Part shown: piece after piece, positions 53,730 through 64,000 of the stretch
Numbering within the stretch: position 1 is the first letter of the stretch
Layout: each line of letters starts with the position of its first letter
Assembly (NCBI RefSeq): GCF_003340345.1
Contig: NZ_PPTQ01000004.1
Coordinates: forward strand, 1-64,000
Direction: 5' to 3'
DNA from: Paraeggerthella hongkongensis
GTDB lineage: Bacteria; Actinomycetota; Coriobacteriia; Coriobacteriales; Eggerthellaceae
DNA: 64,000 nt
The notes under the pieces: generated by a model
Told to the model about the DNA's origin: nothing
Seen by the model: the letters and a program-made list of their open reading frames with translations, nothing else
The model's database searches: none
Program-made: the position numbers and the translations under genes

Positions 53730-56534
53730 CTAGTCCTCAGCAGGTGCTTCCTCGGGGGCAGTCGCCGCGTCAGGCGCCTGCGCGTCGGTCGGCTCGTCTT
53801 CCATGTCGTCGATCTGCGACTCGTCCAGCTCGTCGGCGGAACCCGGCTTCGCGGACTTCTTCTTGCCGCGGCTCGAAATCGCCACTGCGGTCACGCGATC
53901 CTTGTCGGCCACCTTCATGACGCACACGCCCTGCGTGGAGCGGCCCAGCTCGGAAATACCCGAAACCGGGGTGCGCACAACCACGCCCTCTTCGGACATG
54001 ATCATGATCTCGTCGTCCGATCCGACTATCTTCATAGCCGCGAGCAGGCCCTTCTTCTCGGTCATCGTAATGGTGAACACGCCCTGGCCGCCGCGGTGAT
54101 GCTCAGGGTACTCGGCGATAGGCGTGCGCTTACCGTAGCCCTTCTCGGTGATGACGAACAGATCGGTGTCGGGCTGCGCGATCTCCATGCCCAGCACCTT
54201 CGCGATAGGCGGCACGTTCATGCCGCGCACGCCCATGGTGTCGCGACCCATGGCGCGCACCTCGCCCTCGTCCCACATGATGGCCTTGCCGGCCGAGGAG
54301 ACCATGAGCACACGCTCGCCTTGCGCAACGCGGCGCACGCTGATCAACTCGTCGTTGTCCTTCAGGTTGATGGCGATAAGCCCGTCGCGGCGCGTACGAT
54401 CGTACAGCTCCATCGACGTCTTCTTCACCATGCCGTGGGCCGTGGCGAACATCAGGTACTCGTTTTCCGGGAAATCCTTCGTGGCGATGACGGCGCTGAT
54501 CGTCTCGCCGCGCTCAAGCGGCAGCAGGTTCACGATAGCCGTGCCGCGCGCGTGACGCGAGGCTTCGGGCAGCTCGTAAACCTTCAGGCGGTACACCTTG
54601 CCCTTCGTGGAGAAGAACAGCATGTACGAGTGCGTGGAGGCGATGAACAAATGCTCCACGTAATCGTTGTCCTTGAGATTCACGCCCTGCATGCCCTTGC
54701 CGCCGCGCTTCTGCTGGCGGTACGTGGCAACCGGAAGGCGCTTCACGTAACCGGACTTCGTAACCGTGACCACCATGTTCTCCTCGGCGATCAGGTCCTC
54801 GACGTCCAGATCCTTCGCCGCATCGGACAGGAGGGTCTTGCGGGGGGTGCCGTACTTCTTCTTGACCTCCAGCAGCTCTTCCTTGATGATCTCACGCACG
54901 AGAGCCGGATCGCTCAGAACGCGCTTGTAGTACGCGATGCGCTCAAGGAGTTCGTTCAACTCGCTTTCGATCTTCTCGCGCTCCAAGCCGGTCAGACGAC
55001 GCAGGCGCATCTCCAAGATGGCATCGGTCTGCTTCTTCGACAGCCCGAAGCGCTCGGTCAAGCGCTCGCCGGCCTCTTTGTCGGTTTGGGACGAACGGAT
55101 GATGCTGATAACCTCGTCGATGTTATCGAGCGCGACAATCAAGCCTTCCAGGATATGAGCGCGTTCCTCGGCTTTCGACAGCTCGTAGCGCGTACGGCGC
55201 ACGATGACGTCTTCCTGGTGGGCGATGTAGTAGTGCAGCATCTCCTTGAGGGAAAGGACGCGCGGCACGCCGTCCACCAGCGACAGCATGATCACGCCGA
55301 AGCCCACCTGCAGCTGGGTGTGCTTGTACAGCTTATTGAGCACCACCTGCGGGATGGCGTCCTTCTTCAGGTCGATGATGATGTCGATGCCGTGACGATC
55401 GGCGCCGTCGTGGATGTTGCTGATCTCGGGAAGCTTCTTCTCGCGAACCAGCTCGCCCAGCTTCTCCAGCAAACGCTGGCGGTTCACCTGGTAGGGAATC
55501 TCGGACACCACGATGGAGCTGCGGCCGTTCTTGCCCTCCTGCACCGAGCACTTGGCGCGCACGGTCAGCGAGCCGCGGCCCGTTTCATAGGCATCCAGGA
55601 TGCCCTTCTTGCCCATGATGATGCCGCCGGTGGGGAAGTCCGGGCCGGGAAGCGCCTTCATCAGCTCGGCGGTTTCGATCTCCGGGTTGTCCAGCATAAG
55701 GCACGTCGCGTCTATCGTCTCGCCCAGGTTGTGCGGCGGAATGTTGGTGGCCATGCCGACGGCGATACCCGACGAGCCGTTGACCAGCAGGTTCGGGAAG
55801 CGAGCCGGAAGCACCGTGGGCTCTTCCAAGCTTTCGTCGTAGTTCGGCTGGAAGTCAACCGTCTCTTTGTCCAGGTCGCGCAAGAGCTCCATGGCGGCCT
55901 TGTCCAAGCGGGCCTCGGTGTAACGCATGGCGGCGGCGGAGTCGCCGTCGATGGAGCCGAAGTTGCCGTGACCGTCGATCAGCGGGACGCGCAGCGAGAA
56001 CGGCTGAGCCAGGCGCACCATGGTGTCGTACACCGCGAAGTCACCGTGCGGGTGGTACTTGCCGATAACGTCGCCGACCGTACGGGCCGACTTCATGTGC
56101 GGACGGCTGGGCGTGTAGCCGCTTTCGTTCATGGCGTACAGGATGCGGCGGTGAACCGGCTTCAAGCCGTCGCGCACGTCGGGCAGGGCGCGCGACACGA
56201 TAACGCTCATGGAGTACTCCAAGAACGAGGTCTGCATCTCTTTGCCCAGGTAGGCGCTGCGAACGATGGTACCCTCGCCGCCGTTGGCGCCCTCGACGAT
56301 GGAGCCGTGAGGGTTGCCCATGGACGACGTGTCGATCAGCGCGCGAGCCTTGTCTTCCTCGGACACGCCGGCACCTGCGACAGGCGTTGCATGCGCCTCC
56401 GCGGCTTCCGTTTCCTCGTCGGCGCTCTCCTCGGCATCGGCGTCGGCCTCGGCGCGGGCGATCAATTCGTTCAGCTTGTCGTCACGTTCGCCGGAGCCGT
56501 CGATGAGGTCGAATTCTTCAGTATTGTCTGCCAC
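53730..56534 (-). CDS. gyrA: DNA gyrase subunit A
   Basis: 934 residues. Breakage-reunion domain with [35 protein letters not shown] (quinolone-resistance region) and [11 protein letters not shown] (catalytic Tyr205). A coiled coil follows, then the C-terminal beta-pinwheel with the GyrA box (QRGGKGM). Two oddities: the first 85 residues are an acidic extension absent in E. coli GyrA. Residue 166 (codon 56037-56039, TTC) is Phe where E. coli has Ser83. The C-terminus is a further acidic tail. An alternative start at Met72 would remove most of the extension. Confidence 0.97.
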   Translation of the reverse strand: MADNTEEFDLIDGSGERDDKLNELIARAEADADAEESADEETEAAEAHATPVAGAGVSEEDKARALIDTSSMGNPHGSIVEGANGGEGTIVRSAYLGKEMQTSFLEYSMSVIVSRALPDVRDGLKPVHRRILYAMNESGYTPSRPHMKSARTVGDVIGKYHPHGDFAVYDTMVRLAQPFSLRVPLIDGHGNFGSIDGDSAAAMRYTEARLDKAAMELLRDLDKETVDFQPNYDESLEEPTVLPARFPNLLVNGSSGIAVGMATNIPPHNLGETIDATCLMLDNPEIETAELMKALPGPDFPTGGIIMGKKGILDAYETGRGSLTVRAKCSVQEGKNGRSSIVVSEIPYQVNRQRLLEKLGELVREKKLPEISNIHDGADRHGIDIIIDLKKDAIPQVVLNKLYKHTQLQVGFGVIMLSLVDGVPRVLSLKEMLHYYIAHQEDVIVRRTRYELSKAEERAHILEGLIVALDNIDEVISIIRSSQTDKEAGERLTERFGLSKKQTDAILEMRLRRLTGLEREKIESELNELLERIAYYKRVLSDPALVREIIKEELLEVKKKYGTPRKTLLSDAAKDLDVEDLIAEENMVVTVTKSGYVKRLPVATYRQQKRGGKGMQGVNLKDNDYVEHLFIASTHSYMLFFSTKGKVYRLKVYELPEASRHARGTAIVNLLPLERGETISAVIATKDFPENEYLMFATAHGMVKKTSMELYDRTRRDGLIAINLKDNDELISVRRVAQGERVLMVSSAGKAIMWDEGEVRAMGRDTMGVRGMNVPPIAKVLGMEIAQPDTDLFVITEKGYGKRTPIAEYPEHHRGGQGVFTITMTEKKGLLAAMKIVGSDDEIMIMSEEGVVVRTPVSGISELGRSTQGVCVMKVADKDRVTAVAISSRGKKKSAKPGSADELDESQIDDMEDEPTDAQAPDAATAPEEAPAED

Positions 56535-56545
56535 TTGCCTTCTCC

Positions 56546-58624
<2,079 letters not shown>

Positions 58625-59230
58625 TTAGAACTGAACGTCGTTTTTAACGTCTTTCGATGTTTTGCGTTGCAAATCAGCAATCATGGCTTTCTCGAGCGCA
58701 CGGCGAACAGCGGCGTTGTCCACCGTGGCAACAAGCTCCTCCACCGCCGCGGTCTCCTCGGGTGCCAAAGGGCGGCGCGCAGCAGGACGTACGGGCGCGC
58801 CGGAAGCTCCGACACCGGGCTCGTCGGCGGAATCAGGCCGAAAAGGATGCCTTGATTTCATATCGAAGCGCGATGGCTTGATGCAGAACGCCTCCACGTG
58901 CTCGCCTTGCTCGTTGAGCTTCATTTTGAGAAATTCCTGCCGCGCGTCAAGGTCGGATCGAATCATGCTGTCATCCGAATACACTACCAACACGGTGCCG
59001 CCATCCGTCACCCTCGCCGCCGCGCGCGCGTCGTCCACATCATCCGCCCGCATGACGTACACCGCGTTGATATGGTCGAGAACCATAGGCGCCGCATCTT
59101 TGTAAACGGCTTCGACGGCTTTTCGCCACATGACCTTCACCGCTGCCGCGCGACGAGCGCGGGCTCCGGAATCGTCCCCTGCGCCGAACGAAGCCATCAA
59201 TTCTTTCAAGCCGCTTCCCAGCGTTTTCAC
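58625..59230 (-). CDS. DUF721 (DciA-like) protein
   Basis: 201 residues. The N-terminal part (MKTLGSGLKELMASFG, VKVMWRKAVEAVYK, GTVLVVYSDDSMIRSDL, EFLKMKLNE) has the KH-like DUF721 layout. The rest is a low-complexity Pro/Arg/Ala linker and a helical C-terminus. DUF721/DciA between recF and gyrB is the standard actinobacterial arrangement; DciA helps load DnaB. ATG overlaps the recF stop by 4 nt. Confidence 0.8.
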   Translation of the reverse strand: MKTLGSGLKELMASFGAGDDSGARARRAAAVKVMWRKAVEAVYKDAAPMVLDHINAVYVMRADDVDDARAAARVTDGGTVLVVYSDDSMIRSDLDARQEFLKMKLNEQGEHVEAFCIKPSRFDMKSRHPFRPDSADEPGVGASGAPVRPAARRPLAPEETAAVEELVATVDNAAVRRALEKAMIADLQRKTSKDVKNDVQF

Positions 59231-60348
59231 GACCGATCGCCTCGATCCCCCAAGCGGACCACCCGAGCGCGTGTAAGCAGATCCTCGTCGAAATACGATA
59301 AATTCGTCGTGGTTATGAACGTCTGGATATCCCCGGCCACAAACGACACGAGTGCTCGACGTCGAGCGGAGTCAAGCTCGCTCATCACGTCGTCGAGCAA
59401 CAGCACGGGCTTCTGCCCCAAAATATCCTGGATAAGCGACACTTCGGCAAGCTTGAATGCCAGAACCACCGAGCGCTGCTGCCCTTGACTCCCGAACACG
59501 CCCGCGTTGCTTCCATCTATGAAGAACTCGATTTTGTCCGCATGGGGCCCTACGAGCGCGCGGCGGCGCGCACGTTCATCAGGAAGCCGCTTCTGCAGCG
59601 CGCACGACAGCGAGGCGCGCGCCTCGTCGCGACCGAACGAGTACGAGCGCGACACGCTTGGATCGTGATCTTCCCACGACGGCACATAGCACGCCGTCAA
59701 GGACTCCCGACCTTCGGTAATCTCGGAATAGTAAGAACTCATCGAGCTTGCCAGCTTCTCGAACAACGCGCTGCGGTAGCACGCCAGCTGCGCGCCGCAG
59801 GTGACGATCATCTCGTTCATGCTCTCGATGAGCAGCGAAGACGAATCTTCCTTGAGAAGATGATTCTTATGGCGAAGCACTTTTTCGTAGTCGCGTCGAA
59901 TCAAGTAGTGATTCGCGGAAAGCTGAGAGCCCAGCGAATCGAGAGCGGCGCGGCGGACGGACATGGAACCCTTCGACAACTCCAAATCGTCGGGTGTGAA
60001 CGTCACCGAAGGAACAAGGCCCTTCAAATCCGCCGTGCGCTTGGGCTTCCCGTTCAACAGGTGCTTCTTCTTTCCCTCGGCCAGCTGGACGCCCAGAGTC
60101 AATTGGCGGCTTCCGTCGGTGACGTCCGCCTGCAACCGGCCGAACGAAGAACCGGCGCGCACCAGCTGATGCACCGTGGGATTTCTGAACGACGATTGAG
60201 CCGTTAGAAGCTGCACCCCTTCGATAATGTTCGTCTTGCCTGCAGCGTTCGGCCCGACGAGCACCGTCAAAGGACCGATGTCGCTCAAGTCGAACGCTTC
60301 ATAGCTCCGAAAATCGCAAAACGAGATATGAGATATGCGAAGATCCAC
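59227..60348 (-). CDS. recF: DNA replication and repair protein RecF
   Basis: 373 residues. LVGPNAAGKTNIIEGVQLL (Walker A), ABC-like GVFGSQGQQRSVVLAFKLAEV (signature), LLLDDVMSELD (Walker B). It loads RecA at gaps. GTG 60348 behind GGGAGAAG. Fixed dnaN-recF order. Confidence 0.96.
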   Translation of the reverse strand: MDLRISHISFCDFRSYEAFDLSDIGPLTVLVGPNAAGKTNIIEGVQLLTAQSSFRNPTVHQLVRAGSSFGRLQADVTDGSRQLTLGVQLAEGKKKHLLNGKPKRTADLKGLVPSVTFTPDDLELSKGSMSVRRAALDSLGSQLSANHYLIRRDYEKVLRHKNHLLKEDSSSLLIESMNEMIVTCGAQLACYRSALFEKLASSMSSYYSEITEGRESLTACYVPSWEDHDPSVSRSYSFGRDEARASLSCALQKRLPDERARRRALVGPHADKIEFFIDGSNAGVFGSQGQQRSVVLAFKLAEVSLIQDILGQKPVLLLDDVMSELDSARRRALVSFVAGDIQTFITTTNLSYFDEDLLTRARVVRLGDRGDRS

Positions 60349-60367
60349 CGCGGACGCTTCTCCCGCT

Positions 60368-61468
60368 TTACGAAATGCGAACCGGCATGACCAAGTAGAG
60401 GTAGTTCTCCCCTTCGTCAGCCTTGAAGATACCGGGCTTGAGCGCGGACTGGACTTCCAGGTACACCTTATCGGTCGCGACCGACGACAAGCCGTCCAAA
60501 ACGTACGCGTAATTGAACGCGATCTCGACGTCTTCCCCCTCGCCTTCGCACGGAAGGGTTTCCTGGGCAGTACCCACGTCCTGAGCCACGGCCGATAGCT
60601 GGGCGGTTTGAGACGCGATGTTGATATCGAACTTGACCGGAGAACTCGTCTGCCCCAGAAGAGACGTACGCTTCACGCCGGCCACTAGATGACCGACTTC
60701 CATGCTCACGCGCGTGACGTACGAATCAGGGAGCAGTTGGCGGTAGTTGGGGAAGTTTCCCTCGATGCGGCGGTTGATGAACACGGTGTCGTGGTAGGTC
60801 ACGACGATCTGGTTCTCGGCCAACGCAAGCTTGAGCGGATCGTCGGTACGCTGCATGGACGCAATCTCCTGCAAGAACGAACCCGAGATAACCGCTTGGA
60901 AATCCTCTGCCGCCGAATCGGGAAGGTCAGCTTCCGTGATAGCCAGACGATACGAATCGGTGGCGACCATCTTGAGCAGCGTCCCTTCCAGCGTGATGAG
61001 CACACCGGTCAGGATCGCGCGACTTTCATCCTTCGACACCACGCGGGCCACACGCTTGACCATCGAGGCAAATTGCGAGAACGGAATAGAAATTTCCTGC
61101 TGCACGTCAACATGCGGGAAACCGGGGAAATCCTCGGCATCAAGCGTTTTGATCGAGAACGACGACGTGTCGCAGGTGATGACTGCTGAATCGTTTTCAG
61201 CATGAACATGCACGGCGGCGTCGGGAAGGTTCTTCACGATTTCGGAGAACAGCTTGCCGGGGAACACGGCTTTGCCTTCTTCCTCTACCAAAGCCGGCAC
61301 GGCATACTGGATGGAAAGCTCAAGATCGGTTGCCTGAAGCGTGAGCGTGTCGCCGCGCGCATCCAGGTAAATGCCCGACAGAATAGGCAGCGTCGAGCGC
61401 GTAGCGATACCCTTCAAAACGACGGACAGGGCATTCTGCAGTTCCGTTTGGTTGATGCTGAATTTCAA
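60368..61468 (-). CDS. dnaN: DNA polymerase III sliding clamp (beta)
   Basis: 366 residues, three clamp domains; opens MKFSINQTELQNALSVVLKG and ends YLYLVMPVRIS, the conserved C-terminal MPVR/MPMR element. ATG 61468 with AAAGGGAG upstream. Confidence 0.97.
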   Translation of the reverse strand: MKFSINQTELQNALSVVLKGIATRSTLPILSGIYLDARGDTLTLQATDLELSIQYAVPALVEEEGKAVFPGKLFSEIVKNLPDAAVHVHAENDSAVITCDTSSFSIKTLDAEDFPGFPHVDVQQEISIPFSQFASMVKRVARVVSKDESRAILTGVLITLEGTLLKMVATDSYRLAITEADLPDSAAEDFQAVISGSFLQEIASMQRTDDPLKLALAENQIVVTYHDTVFINRRIEGNFPNYRQLLPDSYVTRVSMEVGHLVAGVKRTSLLGQTSSPVKFDINIASQTAQLSAVAQDVGTAQETLPCEGEGEDVEIAFNYAYVLDGLSSVATDKVYLEVQSALKPGIFKADEGENYLYLVMPVRIS

Positions 61469-61727
61469 GCCGCTCCCTTTCTCTTGCTCTCTATGGTTCC
61501 GGTTCAGTATCGCACAATCAATCCGTTTTCACGTTTGCCACCATGATAAAAGCTCTGCCGTGCACGGCAAGCGCGCGTGAAGAAAAGGACTCGGAACACG
61601 GATCTGCTCATGTATCAAAAGTATGCTTGCAGGAAGTACGGCAGCGTTGCGTGAACATTCAAAAAGAATGGACATTTGGAATTGAAGAGATGCGATCAAA
61701 GGGATGTCCTACACACATGGCCAAAAC

Positions 61728-61753
61728 GTGCATGTTTCACGTGAAACATGCAC
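61728..61753. promoter_or_regulatory. parS site inside a 26-bp perfect palindrome
   Basis: The consensus 16-mer tgtttcacgtgaaaca (61733-61748) is extended by exact symmetry to 26 bp (outer arms gtgca / tgcac). Located between dnaA and dnaN. Confidence 0.92.
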
Positions 61754-62053
61754 TGAGCGAACGTACGGGTATAAGTTCTTCGTGACGCTTGCGAAGAATC
61801 ATGATCTTGGGGTTTTGGGTTTTAAAGGGTCTTCCCTAAATATATATAAGGTTTTAATAGTTGTAATAATAAGGGCGGTGGAAAAGTGGATAACTATTAA
61901 AATACCAGATCAGAAGCTGAAAATAATGCTTTTCTAGATGTTTAGATCCAGTACCCTCCATCAACATGAATTATTGCTTATATTATCTTTCCAGAGGGTT
62001 TCGGGGGTTTTCTTCAACTTGTCAGTCATATTTCAGTCATCTTTCCTCCGAAC

Positions 62054-62093
62054 GTTCGTGCGCCCGCCGAATGGATCGGGCGGGCGCACGAAC
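62054..62093 (-). terminator. Stable hairpin after dnaA
   Basis: Perfect 15-bp GC-rich stem gttcgtgcgcccgcc / ggcgggcgcacgaac with a 10-nt loop, starting 5 nt after the dnaA stop. No T run follows, so it is an atypical terminator or a structural element. Confidence 0.5.
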
Positions 62094-62097
62094 AAGG

Positions 62098-63612
62098 CTA
62101 TATTTCCCTGATAATTTGCCGGAGCGTTTCAAGCTCTTCGCGAAGCTCCCGGTTCTCCTTCATTTTCGCCTCGATGTTCGAGACCGAATACATGACGGTC
62201 GAATGGTCGCGGTTGAACTTCTTTCCGATGTCGCTGTACGGTATATCGACCATTTCGCGGCATAGGTACGTGGCGATCTGTCGTGCGTAGGTAATGTTGC
62301 GCGTTCTTTTTTTCCCTACGAGATCGGCGTGGCTCACCTTGTAAAACGTTTCGACTTCCCTTTGGATATCGGCAATGGTCAGGCGTTTCGACGGGCCTCC
62401 TGAGAAATGGTTCTCAAGCAGCGCGCGCGCATCGTCGAGCTTCAGGTTCGGTTGGTTGAAAAACGTCATCTGGTAGATAACCTTCGTGACGGCGCTTTTC
62501 AATTCTCGGATGTTCGAGCTCGAGCTTTCCGCTATGTACATCTGAATGTCTTCGGGAATATTGAAATCTTGAGACCCCTCCGCATCCCGGTATTCCTGAA
62601 CGAAGCTTTTCACGATGCCCAGTTTCGTCTCGATCTCGGGAGGCTGGATGTCGAACGTCCCGCCCGAATTGAATCGGCTTTTGTAACGCTCGTCGATGTC
62701 GATGTTCTTGGGAGCGCGGTCTGCGGAGAGCACGACTTGCTTTCCCTGGCTGGTCAGCTTGTTGAAGATCTGGAACACGATGTCGAGCGTCTGCTTCTTT
62801 CCTTGCAGATACTGAACGTCGTCGATCAGCAGCACGTCGGCTTCTTCGTAGCGCGTTTTGAAGTTCTTGTAGCTGGATTTCTGCTTGTCGTGCGCCGCGC
62901 TTGCTTCGGTGTATTCCGATAAGAACTCGGCCGAGTCCACGTAAATGGTGGACAGCTGGGGGATGTTCTCGCTGATGTAATTTTGGATCGCGCGCATGAG
63001 GTGCGTTTTCCCCAACCCTGATTTTCCGTAGATGAACAGGGGATTTAAGTGTGCTTTACCCGGCATTTCCGCAACGGCGACCGCCATGGAGTACGCCATG
63101 CGGTTGGAATCGCCTATGACGAAGTTCTCGAACGTGAGCGTGGACGTCGGACCGTCTTGTCCGGTCTCCGCGTTCTCGCCGTCTTCGCTGCCGCTTTCCT
63201 CTATTTTTGGGGCGACATCTTCCACGAGCGGTTCTTCCGGGCGCAACGTCGGTGCGGGCTCCACTGCGGCCGCCGGCGTCGGCATCGGTGCAGCGGGTCG
63301 TTCCTGGCGCGGCGCGCTGCTCGCCGCAGGCGTCGACATCTCGTCAGCGGCGGTGATGTCCACTTCTATGATGACGGTGAACGAAACATGGAACAGGTCC
63401 TCGAGCGCTTGCTTGATGAACCCGGCGTAATGACGCTCGATCCACGTTTTGATGAAGTCGTTATCGGCCGTCAGCATGAGAAAACCCTCGCTCATCGCCT
63501 GGGGATGCAGGCGGGAGAAGAAGGCGCTGATCTGCGACGGGTCTATGTTATTGTAGCTTTTGACCTGGTCGCATACTTCTTGCCAGGTTTCTTCGAGTTT
63601 TTGGCTGTTCAT
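62098..63612 (-). CDS. dnaA: Chromosomal replication initiator DnaA
   Basis: 504 residues from ATG 63612 (AAGGAAGC upstream; the 63720 frame adds promoter sequence). Domain I about 1-85, Pro/Ala-rich domain II about 95-165, AAA+ domain III (FIYGKSGLGKTHLMRAI, DVLLIDDVQYL), DNA-binding domain IV with RDHSTVMYSVSNIE. It initiates replication. Confidence 0.97.
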   Translation of the reverse strand: MNSQKLEETWQEVCDQVKSYNNIDPSQISAFFSRLHPQAMSEGFLMLTADNDFIKTWIERHYAGFIKQALEDLFHVSFTVIIEVDITAADEMSTPAASSAPRQERPAAPMPTPAAAVEPAPTLRPEEPLVEDVAPKIEESGSEDGENAETGQDGPTSTLTFENFVIGDSNRMAYSMAVAVAEMPGKAHLNPLFIYGKSGLGKTHLMRAIQNYISENIPQLSTIYVDSAEFLSEYTEASAAHDKQKSSYKNFKTRYEEADVLLIDDVQYLQGKKQTLDIVFQIFNKLTSQGKQVVLSADRAPKNIDIDERYKSRFNSGGTFDIQPPEIETKLGIVKSFVQEYRDAEGSQDFNIPEDIQMYIAESSSSNIRELKSAVTKVIYQMTFFNQPNLKLDDARALLENHFSGGPSKRLTIADIQREVETFYKVSHADLVGKKRTRNITYARQIATYLCREMVDIPYSDIGKKFNRDHSTVMYSVSNIEAKMKENRELREELETLRQIIREI

Positions 63613-63691
63613 ACGCTGCTTCCTTGGTGGGTTCGCCCCCGCCCGGGGAGCGACGATGGCGTGCTCCCAATGGCCGTCCGCTTCGTGTTCG

Positions 63692-63720
63692 ATTGTATAT
63701 AAAACGATAGGGTCAGGCAA
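63692..63720 (-). promoter_or_regulatory. Promoter of dnaA
   Basis: Minus-strand -35 TTGCCT (complement of 63715-63720), 17-bp spacer, -10 TACAAT (complement of 63692-63697), about 80 nt before the start codon. Confidence 0.6.
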
Positions 63721-63724
63721 AGGG

Positions 63725-64000
63725 TTACAGGGAAATGGCTACCTGGTATCCCAGATCCGTCAGAATGCGCTTCTGCCCCGCGGTTTTCTCTATCAGTCCG
63801 GCTTGCTCGAGCTTCGTTAGCGTTACGTACGTGCTCGATTGGGGAACGCCGGTGATGCGCACCAGGTCGGTTACGCCGAGCGCCCCTTCGTTCAGGAATA
63901 TAGGAAGGAAATCTCGCTCGCGTTGGGACAGGGGCGGCACCAGCGGCGTGACGGAATGCTGCGGATAACCCGCTTGAGGCATGGACGGCATCGCCGCCGT
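63725..64000 (-). CDS. Winged-helix protein, partial
   Basis: At least 88 residues; the frame stays open to the window edge, so the start (ATG 63991 or further) is uncertain. It has a MarR/IclR-like winged helix: LSQRERDFLPIFLNEGALG, VTDLVRITGVPQSSTYVTLTKLEQAGLIEK, ILTDLGYQVAISL. No effector domain visible. Lies directly upstream of dnaA on the same strand. Confidence 0.6.
   Translation of the reverse strand, partial: TAAMPSMPQAGYPQHSVTPLVPPLSQRERDFLPIFLNEGALGVTDLVRITGVPQSSTYVTLTKLEQAGLIEKTAGQKRILTDLGYQVAISL

Larger units (their letters stand above)
61469..62097. other. dnaA-dnaN intergenic region, possible origin
   Basis: 629 bases, AT-rich between about 61800 and 61990 (runs such as aaatatatataag). 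It holds a parS palindrome at 61728-61753, one DnaA-box-like ttatccact (minus strand, 61885-61893) and a direct repeat cagtcat-a-tttcagtcat (about 62022-62040). A real oriC normally shows a cluster of DnaA boxes; only one is evident, so the origin may instead be upstream of dnaA, outside the window. Confidence 0.4.

Overview
The window reads as an origin-proximal piece of a high-GC, single-membrane, anaerobic actinobacterial chromosome. The class is most likely Coriobacteriia, with Eggerthellaceae-like organisms the best guess. Reasons: the order dnaA-dnaN-recF-DUF721-gyrB-gyrA is the actinobacterial arrangement. Secreted folding uses a lipoprotein PrsA-type foldase. An indolepyruvate:ferredoxin oxidoreductase pair (iorAB) sits beside a phenylacetate-CoA ligase, typical of anaerobic amino-acid fermenters. 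There is also a complete type IV pilus assembly cluster. The taxonomic call is inference; the gene identities are read from the proteins.

Layout, left to right. Nearly all core genes run on the minus strand, leading away from dnaA. 0-9.6 kb: a solute symporter, paaK, iorB and iorA; a zinc-ribbon protein; purE with a queuosine-precursor transporter; a TetR regulator and tatA. 9.7-20.4 kb: an accessory island bounded by an 11-bp direct repeat at the 3' end of tRNA-Phe. It carries a DEDDh exonuclease fused to transposase-like zinc ribbons, a toxin-antitoxin-chaperone (HigB-HigA-SecB-like) operon, a NYN ribonuclease preceded by a structured leader RNA and terminator, cell-surface proteins, small DNA-binding regulators with visible operators, a membrane-anchored Mrr-type nuclease and an IS1595-type transposase. 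20.4-33.9 kb: tRNA-Phe, then pilO, pilN, pilM, pilD, a major prepilin, pilC, pilT, pilB, three small pseudopilin-like proteins and a 1384-residue prepilin with adhesin-like repeats. 34-45 kb: a HemW-like radical SAM protein, purD, purA, a YhaN/YhaO-like ATPase-nuclease pair, dnaB, and the rpsF-ssb-rpsR-rplI operon. 45-53 kb: small conserved genes, a MarR regulator, two tRNA-Ser, prsA, typA, a J-domain membrane protein, tRNA-Ala and tRNA-Ile. 53-64 kb: a bifunctional-nuclease-family gene, then gyrA, gyrB, DUF721, recF, dnaN, dnaA and the edge of a winged-helix gene.

Four ParB-binding parS sites (about 6.3, 36.9, 46.3 and 61.7 kb) mark the region as the chromosome partition and origin domain. 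The dnaA-dnaN spacer is AT-rich and holds one parS in a 26-bp palindrome plus one DnaA-box-like site. It is an origin candidate, but the evidence is thin.

The most interesting content is the tRNA-Phe island. The tRNA's apparent original terminator has been left 10.7 kb away at the far edge of the island, and the island supplies a replacement. Inside it are the three-part toxin-antitoxin-chaperone operon and the promoter, short RNA, terminator, NYN-nuclease arrangement. Outside the island, GyrA has Phe at the position equivalent to E. coli Ser83, a known fluoroquinolone-resistance position.
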